64,000 nt of DNA from the NCBI GenBank assembly GCA_947496185.1, contig CANMCD010000013.1:1-64000 (forward strand), written 5' to 3'. This DNA comes from an uncultured Tenacibaculum sp. (lineage in GTDB: Bacteria > Bacteroidota > Bacteroidia > Flavobacteriales > Flavobacteriaceae). The translations under genes and the position numbers were made by a program. The notes under the pieces are model-generated. The model did no database searches and had not been told where the DNA came from. It saw nothing but the letters and a program-made list of their open reading frames with translations. Positions 7,879 through 17,909 of the stretch are shown one piece after another (position 1 is the stretch's first letter; each line of letters opens with the position of its first letter).

Positions 7879-8742
7879 ATGATATATTTGTTGCTGAGTA
7901 TTTTATTGACCTCTTCTTTGTTTGTGATTTTTAAATATTTTGAAATTTTTAAAATCAATACTTTACAGGCTATTGTTGTTAATTACTTTGTAGCTTTTAT
8001 TTTAGGAATATATTTTGCAAATGCATTTGGAAAGTTATCTAACGTATATTTAGAGCCTTGGTGGTATGGAACACTTGTTTTAGGATTCTTGTTTGTCACT
8101 GTATTTTTAATTTTAGGGATTGCTATTCAAAAAAATGGACTATCAGTTGCTTCTTTAGTAGGTAAGATGTCAGTGGTTATTCCGATTTTAGTAGGATTTA
8201 TATATTACAAGGAGCAGGTAACTTTTATGAAAGTAATAGGTATTTTACTGGCATTATTAGCTGTGTATTTGGCAACTCAAAAGAACGCGGTAAAACTAAA
8301 AAAGAAGGAAAGTATCTTATTTTTAGTTTTATTGTTTTTGGGGGCTGGTATCAATGATACACTTATAAAGTATATAGAAACTAACTATGTGTCCGAAAAT
8401 CAGGTAAGTTTTTTTTCGGGTATTTTATTTGGTGTGTCTGGAGTTTTTGGGGTGATCATTCTTCTGGCTAAGAATATGCTTAATAATGAAAAATTTGAAG
8501 CTAAAAGCATTTTAGCAGGTCTTGTTTTGGGTGTACCTAATTACTTTTGTATTTATTTTATGGTGAAAGCATTACAGTATAAAGGAATGGATAGTTCCAC
8601 CATCTTTACGATTAACAATGTAGGGGTAGTAGTGCTATCTACTTTATTGGGAGTATGGATGTTTCGAGAAAAGCTCAATAAAAAAAATAAACTAGGGGTG
8701 CTATTAGCAATAACAAGTATTATTCTAGTAACTTTAGCCTAA
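7879..8742 (+). CDS. EamA/DMT-family inner-membrane transporter
   Basis: The 287-residue protein has about ten hydrophobic segments in two five-helix halves, the drug/metabolite transporter layout. The first half ends with GILLALLAVYLATQ. The second half starts near residue 143 with FLVLLFLGAGINDTLIKY and ends with ITSIILVTLA. No substrate can be inferred. It is 1 bp after the HAD gene and its stop overlaps the start of the YigZ gene by one base, so it belongs to the same operon. Confidence 0.85.
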   Translation: MIYLLLSILLTSSLFVIFKYFEIFKINTLQAIVVNYFVAFILGIYFANAFGKLSNVYLEPWWYGTLVLGFLFVTVFLILGIAIQKNGLSVASLVGKMSVVIPILVGFIYYKEQVTFMKVIGILLALLAVYLATQKNAVKLKKKESILFLVLLFLGAGINDTLIKYIETNYVSENQVSFFSGILFGVSGVFGVIILLAKNMLNNEKFEAKSILAGLVLGVPNYFCIYFMVKALQYKGMDSSTIFTINNVGVVVLSTLLGVWMFREKLNKKNKLGVLLAITSIILVTLA

Positions 8743-9353
8743 TGGAAAATATAAAAGATACCTATAAAACTTTGGTAAGCTCTTCAGAAGAAACATTATT
8801 TAAAGATCGTAATAGTAAGTTTTTTGGATATGCTTTTCCTGTATCTTCAGAGGAAGAAATTAAAAAAAAGTTGGAAGAACTCAGAAAAATACACCATACA
8901 GCAAGACATCATTGCTATGCATGGCAATTAGGTACAGAAAATATACGATTTCGAGCTAATGACGATGGGGAACCTAGTAACTCAGCAGGACAACCTATAT
9001 ATGGCCAAATACAAGCCTTCGATGTGACAAATGTATTGATCGTTTCTGTTAGATATTTTGGCGGTGTTAAACTGGGAGTGGGAGGATTGATAAATGCTTA
9101 TCGTACTTCCGCTAAGCTAGCCTTAGAAGCTGTTCAAATCATAGAAAAAACTATCGATGTGCAATACCAACTCAATTTTGGCTATGATATGATGAATAAG
9201 GTTCAAAGAATTATTAAAGAGCGAGCTATTACCATTATTGTTCAAAAGTTGGAGATTGACTGTGAATATGTTATATCTGTTAGGAAAAAAGAATCACAAC
9301 AGGTTTTTGAAATTTTTGAAGGATTATTTAAAGTAGAAATAAAAGAAATTTAA
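8742..9353 (+). CDS. YigZ/IMPACT family protein
   Basis: This is a UPF0029/YigZ-type protein of 203 residues. The family core is clear: KFFGYAFPVSSEEE, then the motif HHTARHHCYAWQLG, then RANDDGEPSNSAGQPI and VRYFGGVKLGVGGLINAY. A C-terminal ferredoxin-like domain (about 140-203) follows. Family members bind ribosomes or regulate translation in eukaryotes (IMPACT); the bacterial role is uncertain. It is the last gene of the lipoprotein-ribD-HAD-transporter-YigZ run. Confidence 0.9.
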   Translation: MENIKDTYKTLVSSSEETLFKDRNSKFFGYAFPVSSEEEIKKKLEELRKIHHTARHHCYAWQLGTENIRFRANDDGEPSNSAGQPIYGQIQAFDVTNVLIVSVRYFGGVKLGVGGLINAYRTSAKLALEAVQIIEKTIDVQYQLNFGYDMMNKVQRIIKERAITIIVQKLEIDCEYVISVRKKESQQVFEIFEGLFKVEIKEI

Positions 9354-10050
9354 TTTGTTTTTTTTATTTTTTGAATTACTTTGGCAGCTCTTTAAAAACA
9401 GAAAATAATTAATTCATGAAACCCCTTGAAAATCAAATAAATAAATCGTATTTAATTCTTGCTTTTTTAATAAAACACCCGACATAGTATTTTCTTTGTG
9501 TACTGTGTTAATACTGCTTAATTTTAAATAATGGACGTATAACCATTATTATTTGGAGTTATGAGGTTATTTGGTGTGCTTATTACGTTGTTTTTGAGTA
9601 TTCCTGCTATCCCTCTGTTCAAAACATTCCGTTACTTAATCAAATCTGATGTTAGCTTGGTTTGGTTTGAAGCAGTTTTTATTGCAATATTTTATCCTTA
9701 TGTGTTATATAACGAGATTGTTATTGGTAGGGTAAGATTGTTGCTATTTCATAGTACTCCATACATACTTGTTTTTAAAATTTTAAAAAAACATAAAGCG
9801 AATTCTTAGTATACGTTTTACTATATTCTTTATAGTATATAATGGCTCTTTTTTACTTTTTACTTAAGGTGAAAAGTAAAAGATGTGGAGAGTTATTGCC
9901 TCACTTATTATTTCCCCCCTCTCGTTTATTTCTTTATAGTTTAGGTACTAATGGATGCTTAGTGTCAAAAAATGAAGTAAATAAAATTGAATATTCCTGT
10001 TTTAATATTCAGGTAATCAGATGTATGTAACTTAAAAAACCTCTTATAAA
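9354..10050. other. Gene-poor stretch upstream of the metalloprotease gene
   Basis: About 700 bp hold only short weak ORFs. A hairpin (AATAATGG/CCATTATT, 9527-9534 with 9543-9550) sits just before a possible small ORF at 9561. No convincing promoter for the gene at 10051 was found. The short ORF at 9842-10030 has no family character and I do not call it. Confidence 0.5.
9561..9809 (+). CDS. Possible small hydrophobic protein (82 aa)
   Basis: The ORF begins with an ATG 5 bp after a GGAG, rare in this genome type, and encodes a protein with two likely membrane segments (RLFGVLITLFLSIPAIPLF and WFEAVFIAIFYPYVLY) and a basic tail. I recognise no family. The isolated position, the absence of a promoter and the low complexity make it uncertain. 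Confidence 0.3.
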   Translation: MRLFGVLITLFLSIPAIPLFKTFRYLIKSDVSLVWFEAVFIAIFYPYVLYNEIVIGRVRLLLFHSTPYILVFKILKKHKANS

Positions 10051-11916
10051 ATGAAAATTACAAAAAAAAGTAATCGATCAAAAAAACTATTTTTTACTGT
10101 CCTTCTTGGCTTACTGTTTAATAGTTTACTAATTATTGGACAAACAGACTTAACGAGACCCGGTGGACCTATATACGAATCAAATAACAATAGCCCTTCT
10201 TTTGAAAGAGTTCATAACCTTATTGATGACAAAAATCATACCAAGTATTTAACTTTTTCATCCAGTACGACGGTGGGGTATAATTTTAAGAACTCCTATG
10301 TTTTTAATGGGTATAGTTTAACTTCGGGTAACGATTCTCCAAACAGAGATCCTCTGAGTTGGACGGTTGAGGGAAGTAATGACGGTGTTAACTGGACTCC
10401 AATTGATGGACGTTCTGGTGATCGTTTTACACGAAGAAAGCAAAGAAAAGAGTTCCGTTTCTCTAATAACCAAATGTTTAATAAAATACGATTCAAATTT
10501 AAAAACGTTTCAGGGAGAACTTTTCAATTAGCAGAACTGGAAGTTTTTGGAGCTAAAAAAGTGACAGAAATACCCAGAGCTGATTTTTCAGCCAATACTA
10601 CAAATGTATTGAAAGGAGGAGCCGTAACATTTATAAATAAATCAAAACATGGACAACAATACGAATGGAATTTTGAGGGAGGAATACCAGCAACGAGTAC
10701 TTTGAAAAACCCACAAGTAGTTTATCCTTCCATAGGAGTTTATAATGTTAGTTTGAGAGTAACTAATACTTTAGGGTCTGAAATAATAGAAAAGAAAGGC
10801 TTTATTAGTGTTACTAAAACAGGAGGTGGTAACAACTGTAATTGGGGACACCAGTTTTTAGTTCCAAGGATTGTATTTAAAGATCATGATAGGGTTAGTC
10901 ATGGGGCGCGTTTATTTCGTCAAATTGTTCCTAATCCTCAAGCTTACATGAAAGAACGCTGTTTGGATGTTGCTAAGATCTTATATCGTAAGTCATCAGA
11001 AGCACCAAGATTTAGACAGTTAACATTTGAATTGAAAAATGAAGATTTCGTTGCCTATAAGTACGGTCACGGAGATGCTATAGGAATTGCTATAAGTACC
11101 CAATACTTATCGAAAGTATATAGAAAATATAATAATAATTTAAAAAAGGTGAAAGATGAAATTGATGGGATACTATTTCACGAAGTAACACACGGATATA
11201 ATAACTCTCCGATTACGGGAGGGAAGTATGACGGATCATCGCCATTTTGGGCATATACGGAAGGTATTGCGGATGCAGTTAGAATTCATGCAGGTTGTCA
11301 TAAGAGTAGAAAACCTAATATTCATGGTAGAAAAAAATGGTTAGGAGGGTATACTACAACAGGCTTTTTCTTACACTATGTATCTCAGATGTACGATAAA
11401 AACTTTATCTATAAATTTAATAAAGCTGCCAAAACATTAAAAAGATCTTGGTCTTTTGATAAAGCATTCAGGTCGATATTAGGTAAAGGAGTACAAACTG
11501 TTTGGGATGACTATGTACGTTATGTTAGAAGGTCTGGTGTTTTAGATTATGACGGAGATTATCCATGGCTGTTAGATTGTAGTGAAAATAATGGAGTTGG
11601 GGAGACAGATGTTACAGATATACCGACACCACCAACGCCAACGCCAGACCCACATCCAACGCCAGACCCACATCCAACGCCTAATACTTCAACTTTTAAA
11701 CTTTATCCAAATCCAGTAGGAAACTGGATAAACATCCGACTTTCAGAATCAAAAATAGCAAACATTGTAATTAAGAATTTACAAGGAAATTTGGTTAAAA
11801 TAATTAGGAATGTAAGGTTTTATAAAAACAGAATCTACAAATCATATCTTTATATCCCTTCTGGGACATATATATTAGAAATAGATGGAAAACGAAAGAT
11901 TTTTGTAAAAGAATAG
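10051..11916 (+). CDS. Secreted T9SS metalloprotease with basic-secretory-protein (BSP) domain
   Basis: The 621-residue protein has a signal peptide (about 1-31, ending IIGQ), a discoidin/F5-8C-like domain (about 35-165, ending QLAELEVFGA), a PKD domain (about 178-255), and a BSP peptidase domain (about 265-495). The zinc motif HEVTH is at 377-381, with a likely third ligand E404 in TEGIADAV. A proline linker of PDPHPT repeats leads to a T9SS type A sorting domain (FKLYPNPVGNW to the end). It is exported across the outer membrane, and the carbohydrate-binding-like domain suggests polymer or cell-surface targets. No operon partners. Confidence 0.85.
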   Translation: MKITKKSNRSKKLFFTVLLGLLFNSLLIIGQTDLTRPGGPIYESNNNSPSFERVHNLIDDKNHTKYLTFSSSTTVGYNFKNSYVFNGYSLTSGNDSPNRDPLSWTVEGSNDGVNWTPIDGRSGDRFTRRKQRKEFRFSNNQMFNKIRFKFKNVSGRTFQLAELEVFGAKKVTEIPRADFSANTTNVLKGGAVTFINKSKHGQQYEWNFEGGIPATSTLKNPQVVYPSIGVYNVSLRVTNTLGSEIIEKKGFISVTKTGGGNNCNWGHQFLVPRIVFKDHDRVSHGARLFRQIVPNPQAYMKERCLDVAKILYRKSSEAPRFRQLTFELKNEDFVAYKYGHGDAIGIAISTQYLSKVYRKYNNNLKKVKDEIDGILFHEVTHGYNNSPITGGKYDGSSPFWAYTEGIADAVRIHAGCHKSRKPNIHGRKKWLGGYTTTGFFLHYVSQMYDKNFIYKFNKAAKTLKRSWSFDKAFRSILGKGVQTVWDDYVRYVRRSGVLDYDGDYPWLLDCSENNGVGETDVTDIPTPPTPTPDPHPTPDPHPTPNTSTFKLYPNPVGNWINIRLSESKIANIVIKNLQGNLVKIIRNVRFYKNRIYKSYLYIPSGTYILEIDGKRKIFVKE

Positions 11917-11930
11917 TAAAGAGTTATATG

Positions 11931-11967
11931 AAAAGAGACGGCTTAATTAAACCGTCTCTTTTTTTAA
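11931..11967. terminator. Bidirectional terminator between convergent genes
   Basis: An 11-bp perfect stem (11931-11941 with 11952-11962) is flanked by A-tract and T-tract, between the metalloprotease gene (plus) and the first repeat-protein gene (minus). Confidence 0.85.
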
Positions 11968-11984
11968 TTAGTTTTTGATATAGA

Positions 11985-14909
11985 CTAACTTCTTTTACTG
12001 GATACCCCTTCTAGTTTATGCTTTAACCCAGAGGATATTATAGGTAAAATTTTCGACATATAATCAGCTTTATCAGGATTGTCTAAAATACACTTTATAA
12101 TAGGATATTTCTCAACATCAAACCCTTGTTTTAGAAGTGATTGTTTGATATGAGTTATCGCTTTAGCTTTGTTAGAGAAATGTTTATTATGTGAATTGGT
12201 TTTACTTGGGTGTGATATAGCTACGGTATAGTCCATAGATTGTTTTTGAAAGCCTTCTCTATCAATAATATATTCTTGAGTTTCATAACTTGAGTCAAGT
12301 TTAACTAACGTTTTTTGAATATGATTTAATGTAACTTGCATTTGTGAGAGCATTCTCCCTGTATCATTATGATTAATACCAACGGCCACATTAATAGTGT
12401 TAAATAAAGAAGAACTATCAGCTTCTTGCCAAGCAACACCTACAATTCGCTGATAATCTTTGCTTAACATTTCTTTAGGGTTCACAGCAATGGCCATTCC
12501 ATCTCCATTACCTGAGGGTAGAATATAATCGCCGATATTAGCTCCTCCTATGATCTTTACAGGAACTTGCCCCATGAAAGCTACTTTTTCCCATTTATGA
12601 TTTTCTTCTGGGTTATTAGGCATATTTCCTAAAACAATAGGAGCTGTAGAAACTACCATAAATTTATCAGCATGGTTAAAAGTTTTTGAAACTTTACCTC
12701 CGATGACACCTACGACGTCACCCGCTGTTATTAGTTCATTTTGATTGGCACGTATTAACCATTCCGCATAATCACCAGCACCCGATTCGAATGCACATCC
12801 TATATTTTGTTTGGTATAATGTTCATATAAAGAAAGGTTACCCATACTAGTTCCCAAACTCCATAAGGCTTTTGGGATACTTGATACGTCAAGCGTACTA
12901 GCTTTCATCGATATTACGATATTGGCAATTTTATCAACTATGTCAATAGCAAATGAAATTTCATTTAAAAAATGATTTGAGTAGACAATACTTTTGAATT
13001 CAGGGTCAGAAGACTTACCTGTAAGGGGGAATATTACATTGTTTAAAGCGGTTTCTAATTGACTATCTATTGTTTCTCTTAAATTCTCTTCGATTTTTTC
13101 GACTAAAGTAAATGTCTTTGAAAATACTGATTTTGGATCTGAAAAATCTGGAATTTCAGGTAGGTTAAAGCTAATTTTGGGTAATTTACCATAGTCATTA
13201 ATTTTAGGTAAATTATTATCATTAAAACTTAAAGACGGAAGACTACCACTGTCTTCAACTTTAAACTTACTAACATTGACTTTTATAAGACTACCTTTAT
13301 TAAATTTTATAAGCCCTTTAATATCTCCAAGATCAATATTAGGAAGTCTACCACCATCAAATGTTATAAACTTTTTAAATATACTTAAAGTCTGATTAGC
13401 TATTATATCTTTATCAAAAACTTTATTAAACTCTCCTTTGTAAGATTTTAAAATTATATCATAAATTCCATTAATTAACTCTTGATGTTTAAGAGAAAAT
13501 TCTCGATCATATTTTCCCATACCTTCAATACGGCCAGTTTGCGTATTACCATTCCAAAAAGAAATATAATTATTTCCTCTGTCAGATGAGTTTTCTGTTT
13601 TTTTGGCAGGTTTAACCTTAATAGCCAAACCTTGTTTACTTCCTTCAATCAATACAGGATAGTTATTAATATTTTCATCCCCTTTCCCTGTTCCTGTTTC
13701 AGAATTATCTTTGTTTTCAAAGGTTTCGGAATTAAATACAGTTCTACCTTTTATTACAACATTACGTTCGAAACTACTTTGTTTTTCAAAAGTAACATCG
13801 TCTTTAAAAGTACTTTTTTTATCTACTTGAAGGTTTTCATTAATAGTAACATTTTTTTTAAAAGTTGCATCATCTTTAAAGGTACTGTTTTTATCTACTT
13901 GTAATTTTTCATTGATAGTAACATTTTTGTTAAGAGTAGCATCATCTTTAAAAGTACTATTTTTATCTACTTGAAGATTTTCATTAATAGTGACATTTTT
14001 TTTAAAAGTAGCGTCATCTTTAAAAGTACTATTTTTATCTACTTGAAGATTTTCATTAATAGTGACATTTTTATTGAAAGTAGCGTCATCTTTAAAAGTA
14101 CTATTTTTATCTACTTGAAGATTTTCATTAATAGTGACATTTTTTTTAAAAGTAGCGTCATCTTTAAAAGTACTATTTTTATCTACTTGAAGATTTTCAT
14201 TAATAGTGACATTTTTATTGAAAGTAGCGTCATCTTTGAAAGTACTATTTTTATCTACTTGAAGATTTTCATTAATAGTAACATTTTTATTGAAGGTTGC
14301 ATCGTCTTTGAAAGTACTATTTTTATCTACTTGAAGATTTTCATTAATAGTAACATTTTTATTGAAGGTTGCATCATCTTTGAAAGTACTGTTTTTGTCT
14401 ACTCGGAAATTTTCATTAATAGTGACATTTTTATTGAAGGTTGCATCGTCTTTAAAAGTACTTTGTTTATCTACTTCTAAAAAACCTTTAGCATAGATGT
14501 CTCTATGATAGGCAAAAGGAGTAAATAATAATTCTTGATTACTGAGTTCTTTGAAGCCTTTATGAGAAATATTAACTTCTACTTTCAGTTTTTTACTTTC
14601 TCCATACCATTTTATATCGGTAAATATTCCCTGTATAGCATTTCCTTTACCGATGGTAAGGTTAATAATTCCGTGATTATCAGTAGTGGTACTTTGTATT
14701 TCTTGATATTCAACACTGTTGTTTTCGTCAGTAATGGTAAATCGTACCTCTACGACTTTGTTACTAAGTGCAGTACCTATGATATCAGGACCAGGTACTT
14801 CTTGGATAACAGGGTTAGCAATAAACGCTTGGTAACTTATACCATCTGATTGAGCCTTTAATAACAAAGAGGTAATTAATAAGAATAGGCATGTAAATGT
14901 TTTTTTCAT
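11985..14909 (-). CDS. Giant secreted repeat protein (974 aa), fibre-like, paralogue 1
   Basis: It has a signal peptide (cleavage after LLLKAQ, about residue 20), an N-terminal SDGISYQAF domain of a kind common at the start of Bacteroidota surface proteins (about 21-140), then nine 24-residue repeats and one degenerate unit (144-383, consensus LQVDKNSTFKDDATFNKN plus VTINEN). A linker region with GSLIKVNVSKFK-type strands follows. The C-terminal domain contains GAGDYAEWLIRA, GDVVGVIGG and NIGDYILPSGNGDGMAIAV, which recalls the conserved tips of phage-tail-fibre-like proteins. No T9SS tail is visible. Regular short repeats suggest a beta-helical or trimeric stalk. It is last in a four-gene operon, 33 bp after its paralogue. 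Confidence 0.75.
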   Translation of the reverse strand: MKKTFTCLFLLITSLLLKAQSDGISYQAFIANPVIQEVPGPDIIGTALSNKVVEVRFTITDENNSVEYQEIQSTTTDNHGIINLTIGKGNAIQGIFTDIKWYGESKKLKVEVNISHKGFKELSNQELLFTPFAYHRDIYAKGFLEVDKQSTFKDDATFNKNVTINENFRVDKNSTFKDDATFNKNVTINENLQVDKNSTFKDDATFNKNVTINENLQVDKNSTFKDDATFNKNVTINENLQVDKNSTFKDDATFKKNVTINENLQVDKNSTFKDDATFNKNVTINENLQVDKNSTFKDDATFKKNVTINENLQVDKNSTFKDDATLNKNVTINEKLQVDKNSTFKDDATFKKNVTINENLQVDKKSTFKDDVTFEKQSSFERNVVIKGRTVFNSETFENKDNSETGTGKGDENINNYPVLIEGSKQGLAIKVKPAKKTENSSDRGNNYISFWNGNTQTGRIEGMGKYDREFSLKHQELINGIYDIILKSYKGEFNKVFDKDIIANQTLSIFKKFITFDGGRLPNIDLGDIKGLIKFNKGSLIKVNVSKFKVEDSGSLPSLSFNDNNLPKINDYGKLPKISFNLPEIPDFSDPKSVFSKTFTLVEKIEENLRETIDSQLETALNNVIFPLTGKSSDPEFKSIVYSNHFLNEISFAIDIVDKIANIVISMKASTLDVSSIPKALWSLGTSMGNLSLYEHYTKQNIGCAFESGAGDYAEWLIRANQNELITAGDVVGVIGGKVSKTFNHADKFMVVSTAPIVLGNMPNNPEENHKWEKVAFMGQVPVKIIGGANIGDYILPSGNGDGMAIAVNPKEMLSKDYQRIVGVAWQEADSSSLFNTINVAVGINHNDTGRMLSQMQVTLNHIQKTLVKLDSSYETQEYIIDREGFQKQSMDYTVAISHPSKTNSHNKHFSNKAKAITHIKQSLLKQGFDVEKYPIIKCILDNPDKADYMSKILPIISSGLKHKLEGVSSKRS
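13761..14480 (-). repeat. Ten 72-bp coding repeats in paralogue 1
   Basis: Ten in-frame 72-bp units encode residues 144-383. Units in the middle are almost identical in DNA: block 13969-14112 and block 14113-14256 (144 bp each) differ at a single position that I can find, so two-unit blocks were duplicated recently. Confidence 0.9.
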
Positions 14910-14942
14910 TATTTATGATTTAATTAATCTTAATGAGATGTC

Positions 14943-17909
14943 TTATTGGATATATTGATTTAACTTAGAAGAAATATGTTGTAGAGCAGAATAGATACGA
15001 TCCGTTTTATCAGGGTTGTCTAATATCAATTTGATTAAAGGGTATTGGTCTACGTCTAATCCTTGTATTAAAAGATCTTGTTTTATTTGTTTAATATTTT
15101 TATCAGAAAAATTATTGTTTTTATACTGTCTACCCAATTGACTTGAATGTGAGATGGCAACAGAATAATTTTTAGTTTGCTTTTTAAATTTATTATTCTT
15201 TACAAAGTATTCATGTGTTTCATAGTTAGGATCCAATTTTACCAATGTTTTTTGAATATGATTTAATGTAATTTGCATCTGTTCAATCATTTTACTAGTA
15301 TTATTTCGATGTATACCTACAGCTACATTAATCATATTGAATAATGAAGGTGTATTTGTGTTTTCCCAAGCAACACCAATGATTCTTTTATAATCACTTG
15401 CTGTCATTTTTTCAGGGTTGATGGCGATAGCCATACCATCTCCATTACCAGAAGGTAAAATATAATCTCCGATGTTTGCTCTTCCGATAATTTTAACTGG
15501 AACTTGTCCCATAAAAGCTACTTTTTCCCATTTATGGGTTTGATCAGGATTGTTTGGCATATTTCCTAAAATTATTGGTGCCGTAGATACGACCATAAAC
15601 CTATCTGCATGATTAAATGATTTAGAAATTTTACCTCCAATGACACCAACTACATCTCCGGCTGTAATTAATTCGTTTTCTTTAGCACGTATTAACCATT
15701 CTGCATAATCTCCAGATCCTGATTCAAATGAAGATCCAATATTTTTTACTACATAATGTTGATATAAATTAAAACTACTAAGAGTACAGCCTAACGTCCA
15801 AAGTTTTTTGGGAATTTCTCCTGGGTTTAATTTACTTGCTTTTATAGATTTAACTAGACTAACCATTTGTTTTACAATGTCAAAAACAAATGAGATTTGA
15901 TCAGAATAGTGGTTAGAACTGATAACACTATTATATTCTGGCTCACTGCTTAATAAAGGATTACCTTTCGAGTATACATTGGATTTTAGTTCGGATTCTA
16001 TGCGATTATCGATATTTTGTTTTAAACTTTTTTGTGTTCGATTTGCAATACTAAATTGAATAGGACAAATGGCGAAAGGGTCAGTAAAGTCTGGAAGGTT
16101 TGGTGCTTTAAAATTAAATTTCGGAAGTTCACCAAAACTTTCTATTCTGGGAAAATGAGCATTATTAAAATATAAACTAGGTAAAGAAACACCACTAAAA
16201 TCAATTTTCATTTCTGTCTTAATTTTAAATTCAATTTTTGGAGGAATTCCTACTTCAACTCTTATTTTTATTTTAGGAAATGTTATTACAGGTAGTTTTC
16301 CAGCATCAAAATCAATGACTCGTCTTATGTCTCCAAGATTGAATCTAGGAAGTTTGCCAATTTCAAAAAGCATAAAACTCTTATAATGATTTAATGATAG
16401 TTCAGCTAACTTTAGAGGGTTGAATACCCTTGGAACTTCAGTTTTAAATGCTTCTAACATAATATCATAAATAGTATTAATTAATTTGGTGGGCTTAAGA
16501 AGTAAATCGCCTTTACCCATTCCTTCAATACGACCTGTTTGAATATTATCGTTCCAAAAAGAAATATAGTTATTCCCTCGATTAGATTTTATTGGGTTTG
16601 TATTTAAGGGGGTTACTTTTATAGCCAGTCCTTGCTTACTTCCCTCAATGAGAACAGGATAGTTTTTTATATCTTCGTCTCCTTTCCCTGAACCTGTTTC
16701 TGAGTTATCTTTGTTTTTAAAAGCTTTAGAGTTAAAAACAGTTTTACCTTTTATGGAGATATTACGCTCAAATTTACTTTGTTTTTCAAAGGTGACACTA
16801 TCTTTATAAGTACTGTTCTTATTTACAAACAGATTTTTGTTAATCGTAATATCTTTATTAAATATAGCGTGGTTTTTAAAAGTACTATTTTTATCTACTT
16901 GGAGGCTTCCATTAATAGTCACATTTTTATTGAAGGTAGTATTATCCTTAAATGTACTTTTTTTATCTACTTGTAGGTTTTCATTAATGGTAACGTTTTT
17001 ATTAAAGGTTGCATCATCTTTAAAAGTACTATTTTTACCTACTTGGAGGCTTCCATTAATAGTAATATTTTTATTGAAAGTTGCATCGTCTTTAAAAGTA
17101 CTATTTTTATCTACTTGTAGGTTTTCATTAATGGTAACGTTTTTATTAAAGGTTGCATCATCTTTAAAAGTACTTTTTTTATCTACTTGTAGGTTTTCAT
17201 TAATGGTAACGTTTTTATTAAAGGTTGCATCATCTTTAAAGGTACTATTTTTATCTACTTGTAGATTTTCATTGATGGTAGCATTTTTATAAAGTGTTGC
17301 ATTATCCCTAAAGGTACTTTTTTGGTTTACTTGTAGATCTTCATTAATGGTAACATTTTTATTGAAAGTAGCATCGTCTTTAAAAGTACTATTTTTATCT
17401 ACTTGCAGGTTTTCATTGATGGTAACATTTTTATTAAAGGTTGCATTATCTTTAAAGGTACTTTTTTTATCTACTTCTAAAAAACCTTTAGCATATATAT
17501 CTCTATGATATGCAAAAGGGGTAAATAATAATTCTTGTTTACTAAGTTCTTTGAAGCCTTGGTGAGAAATATTTACCGCTACTTTCAGTGTTTTACTTTT
17601 TCCATACCATTTGATTTCAGTAAAGACACCTTGTATAGTACTTCCTTTACCAATAATAAGATCAATCATTCCTTTATTATCAGTGACAGTAGTTTGTGTT
17701 TCTTGATATTCAATATTATTACTTTTGTCAGTGATAGTAAAACGTATTTCTACAATTTCGTTACTAAGAGCTGCTCCAACGATATTAGGGCCAGGTACTT
17801 CTTTGATATTAGGATCTTCAATAAATGCATGGTATCTTATACCATCTGATTGTGCCAGCAACAGGGTTGTTGTAATTAAAAGGAAAAGGCATGTAAGTGT
17901 TTTTTTCAT
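14943..17909 (-). CDS. Giant secreted repeat protein (988 aa), fibre-like, paralogue 2
   Basis: It shares the whole architecture of its downstream neighbour: signal peptide ending LLLAQ, an SDGIRYHAF N-terminal domain, ten 24-residue units at 144-383 (the same start residue and the same number), a variable linker, and the conserved C-terminal GSGDYAEWLIRA, GDVVGVIGG and NIGDYILPSGNGDG domain. Its repeats are more diverged than those of paralogue 1. The linker is longer, with extra KIKIRVEVG-type strands. Its ATG overlaps the TGA of the barrel gene (ATGA), so translation is coupled. Function is unknown; a surface stalk or adhesin is the best guess. Confidence 0.75.
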   Translation of the reverse strand: MKKTLTCLFLLITTTLLLAQSDGIRYHAFIEDPNIKEVPGPNIVGAALSNEIVEIRFTITDKSNNIEYQETQTTVTDNKGMIDLIIGKGSTIQGVFTEIKWYGKSKTLKVAVNISHQGFKELSKQELLFTPFAYHRDIYAKGFLEVDKKSTFKDNATFNKNVTINENLQVDKNSTFKDDATFNKNVTINEDLQVNQKSTFRDNATLYKNATINENLQVDKNSTFKDDATFNKNVTINENLQVDKKSTFKDDATFNKNVTINENLQVDKNSTFKDDATFNKNITINGSLQVGKNSTFKDDATFNKNVTINENLQVDKKSTFKDNTTFNKNVTINGSLQVDKNSTFKNHAIFNKDITINKNLFVNKNSTYKDSVTFEKQSKFERNISIKGKTVFNSKAFKNKDNSETGSGKGDEDIKNYPVLIEGSKQGLAIKVTPLNTNPIKSNRGNNYISFWNDNIQTGRIEGMGKGDLLLKPTKLINTIYDIMLEAFKTEVPRVFNPLKLAELSLNHYKSFMLFEIGKLPRFNLGDIRRVIDFDAGKLPVITFPKIKIRVEVGIPPKIEFKIKTEMKIDFSGVSLPSLYFNNAHFPRIESFGELPKFNFKAPNLPDFTDPFAICPIQFSIANRTQKSLKQNIDNRIESELKSNVYSKGNPLLSSEPEYNSVISSNHYSDQISFVFDIVKQMVSLVKSIKASKLNPGEIPKKLWTLGCTLSSFNLYQHYVVKNIGSSFESGSGDYAEWLIRAKENELITAGDVVGVIGGKISKSFNHADRFMVVSTAPIILGNMPNNPDQTHKWEKVAFMGQVPVKIIGRANIGDYILPSGNGDGMAIAINPEKMTASDYKRIIGVAWENTNTPSLFNMINVAVGIHRNNTSKMIEQMQITLNHIQKTLVKLDPNYETHEYFVKNNKFKKQTKNYSVAISHSSQLGRQYKNNNFSDKNIKQIKQDLLIQGLDVDQYPLIKLILDNPDKTDRIYSALQHISSKLNQYIQ
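16761..17480 (-). repeat. Ten 72-bp coding repeats in paralogue 2
   Basis: Ten in-frame units encode residues 144-383. They are less uniform than in paralogue 1; unit 3 (LQVNQKSTFRDNATLYKN) and the last two are clearly diverged. Confidence 0.9.

Noticed and set aside
9842-10030. 62-codon plus-strand ORF
   Set aside because: No family resemblance, no promoter, and Cys- and Pro-rich composition unlike the neighbouring genes.
13632-14480. Long plus-strand ORFs (13632-13904, 13971-14480) over the repeat region
   Set aside because: They are antisense shadows of the 72-bp repeats. The minus-strand frame has a signal peptide, coherent domains and a paralogue; these do not.
13761-14480. Regular 72-bp repeats as a possible CRISPR array
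   Set aside because: The repeats are directly adjacent with no unique spacers, and the whole array is an open reading frame.
16779-17292. Plus-strand repetitive ORFs at 16779-16976 and 16837-17292
   Set aside because: They are the same kind of antisense shadow, in two different frames over paralogue 2.
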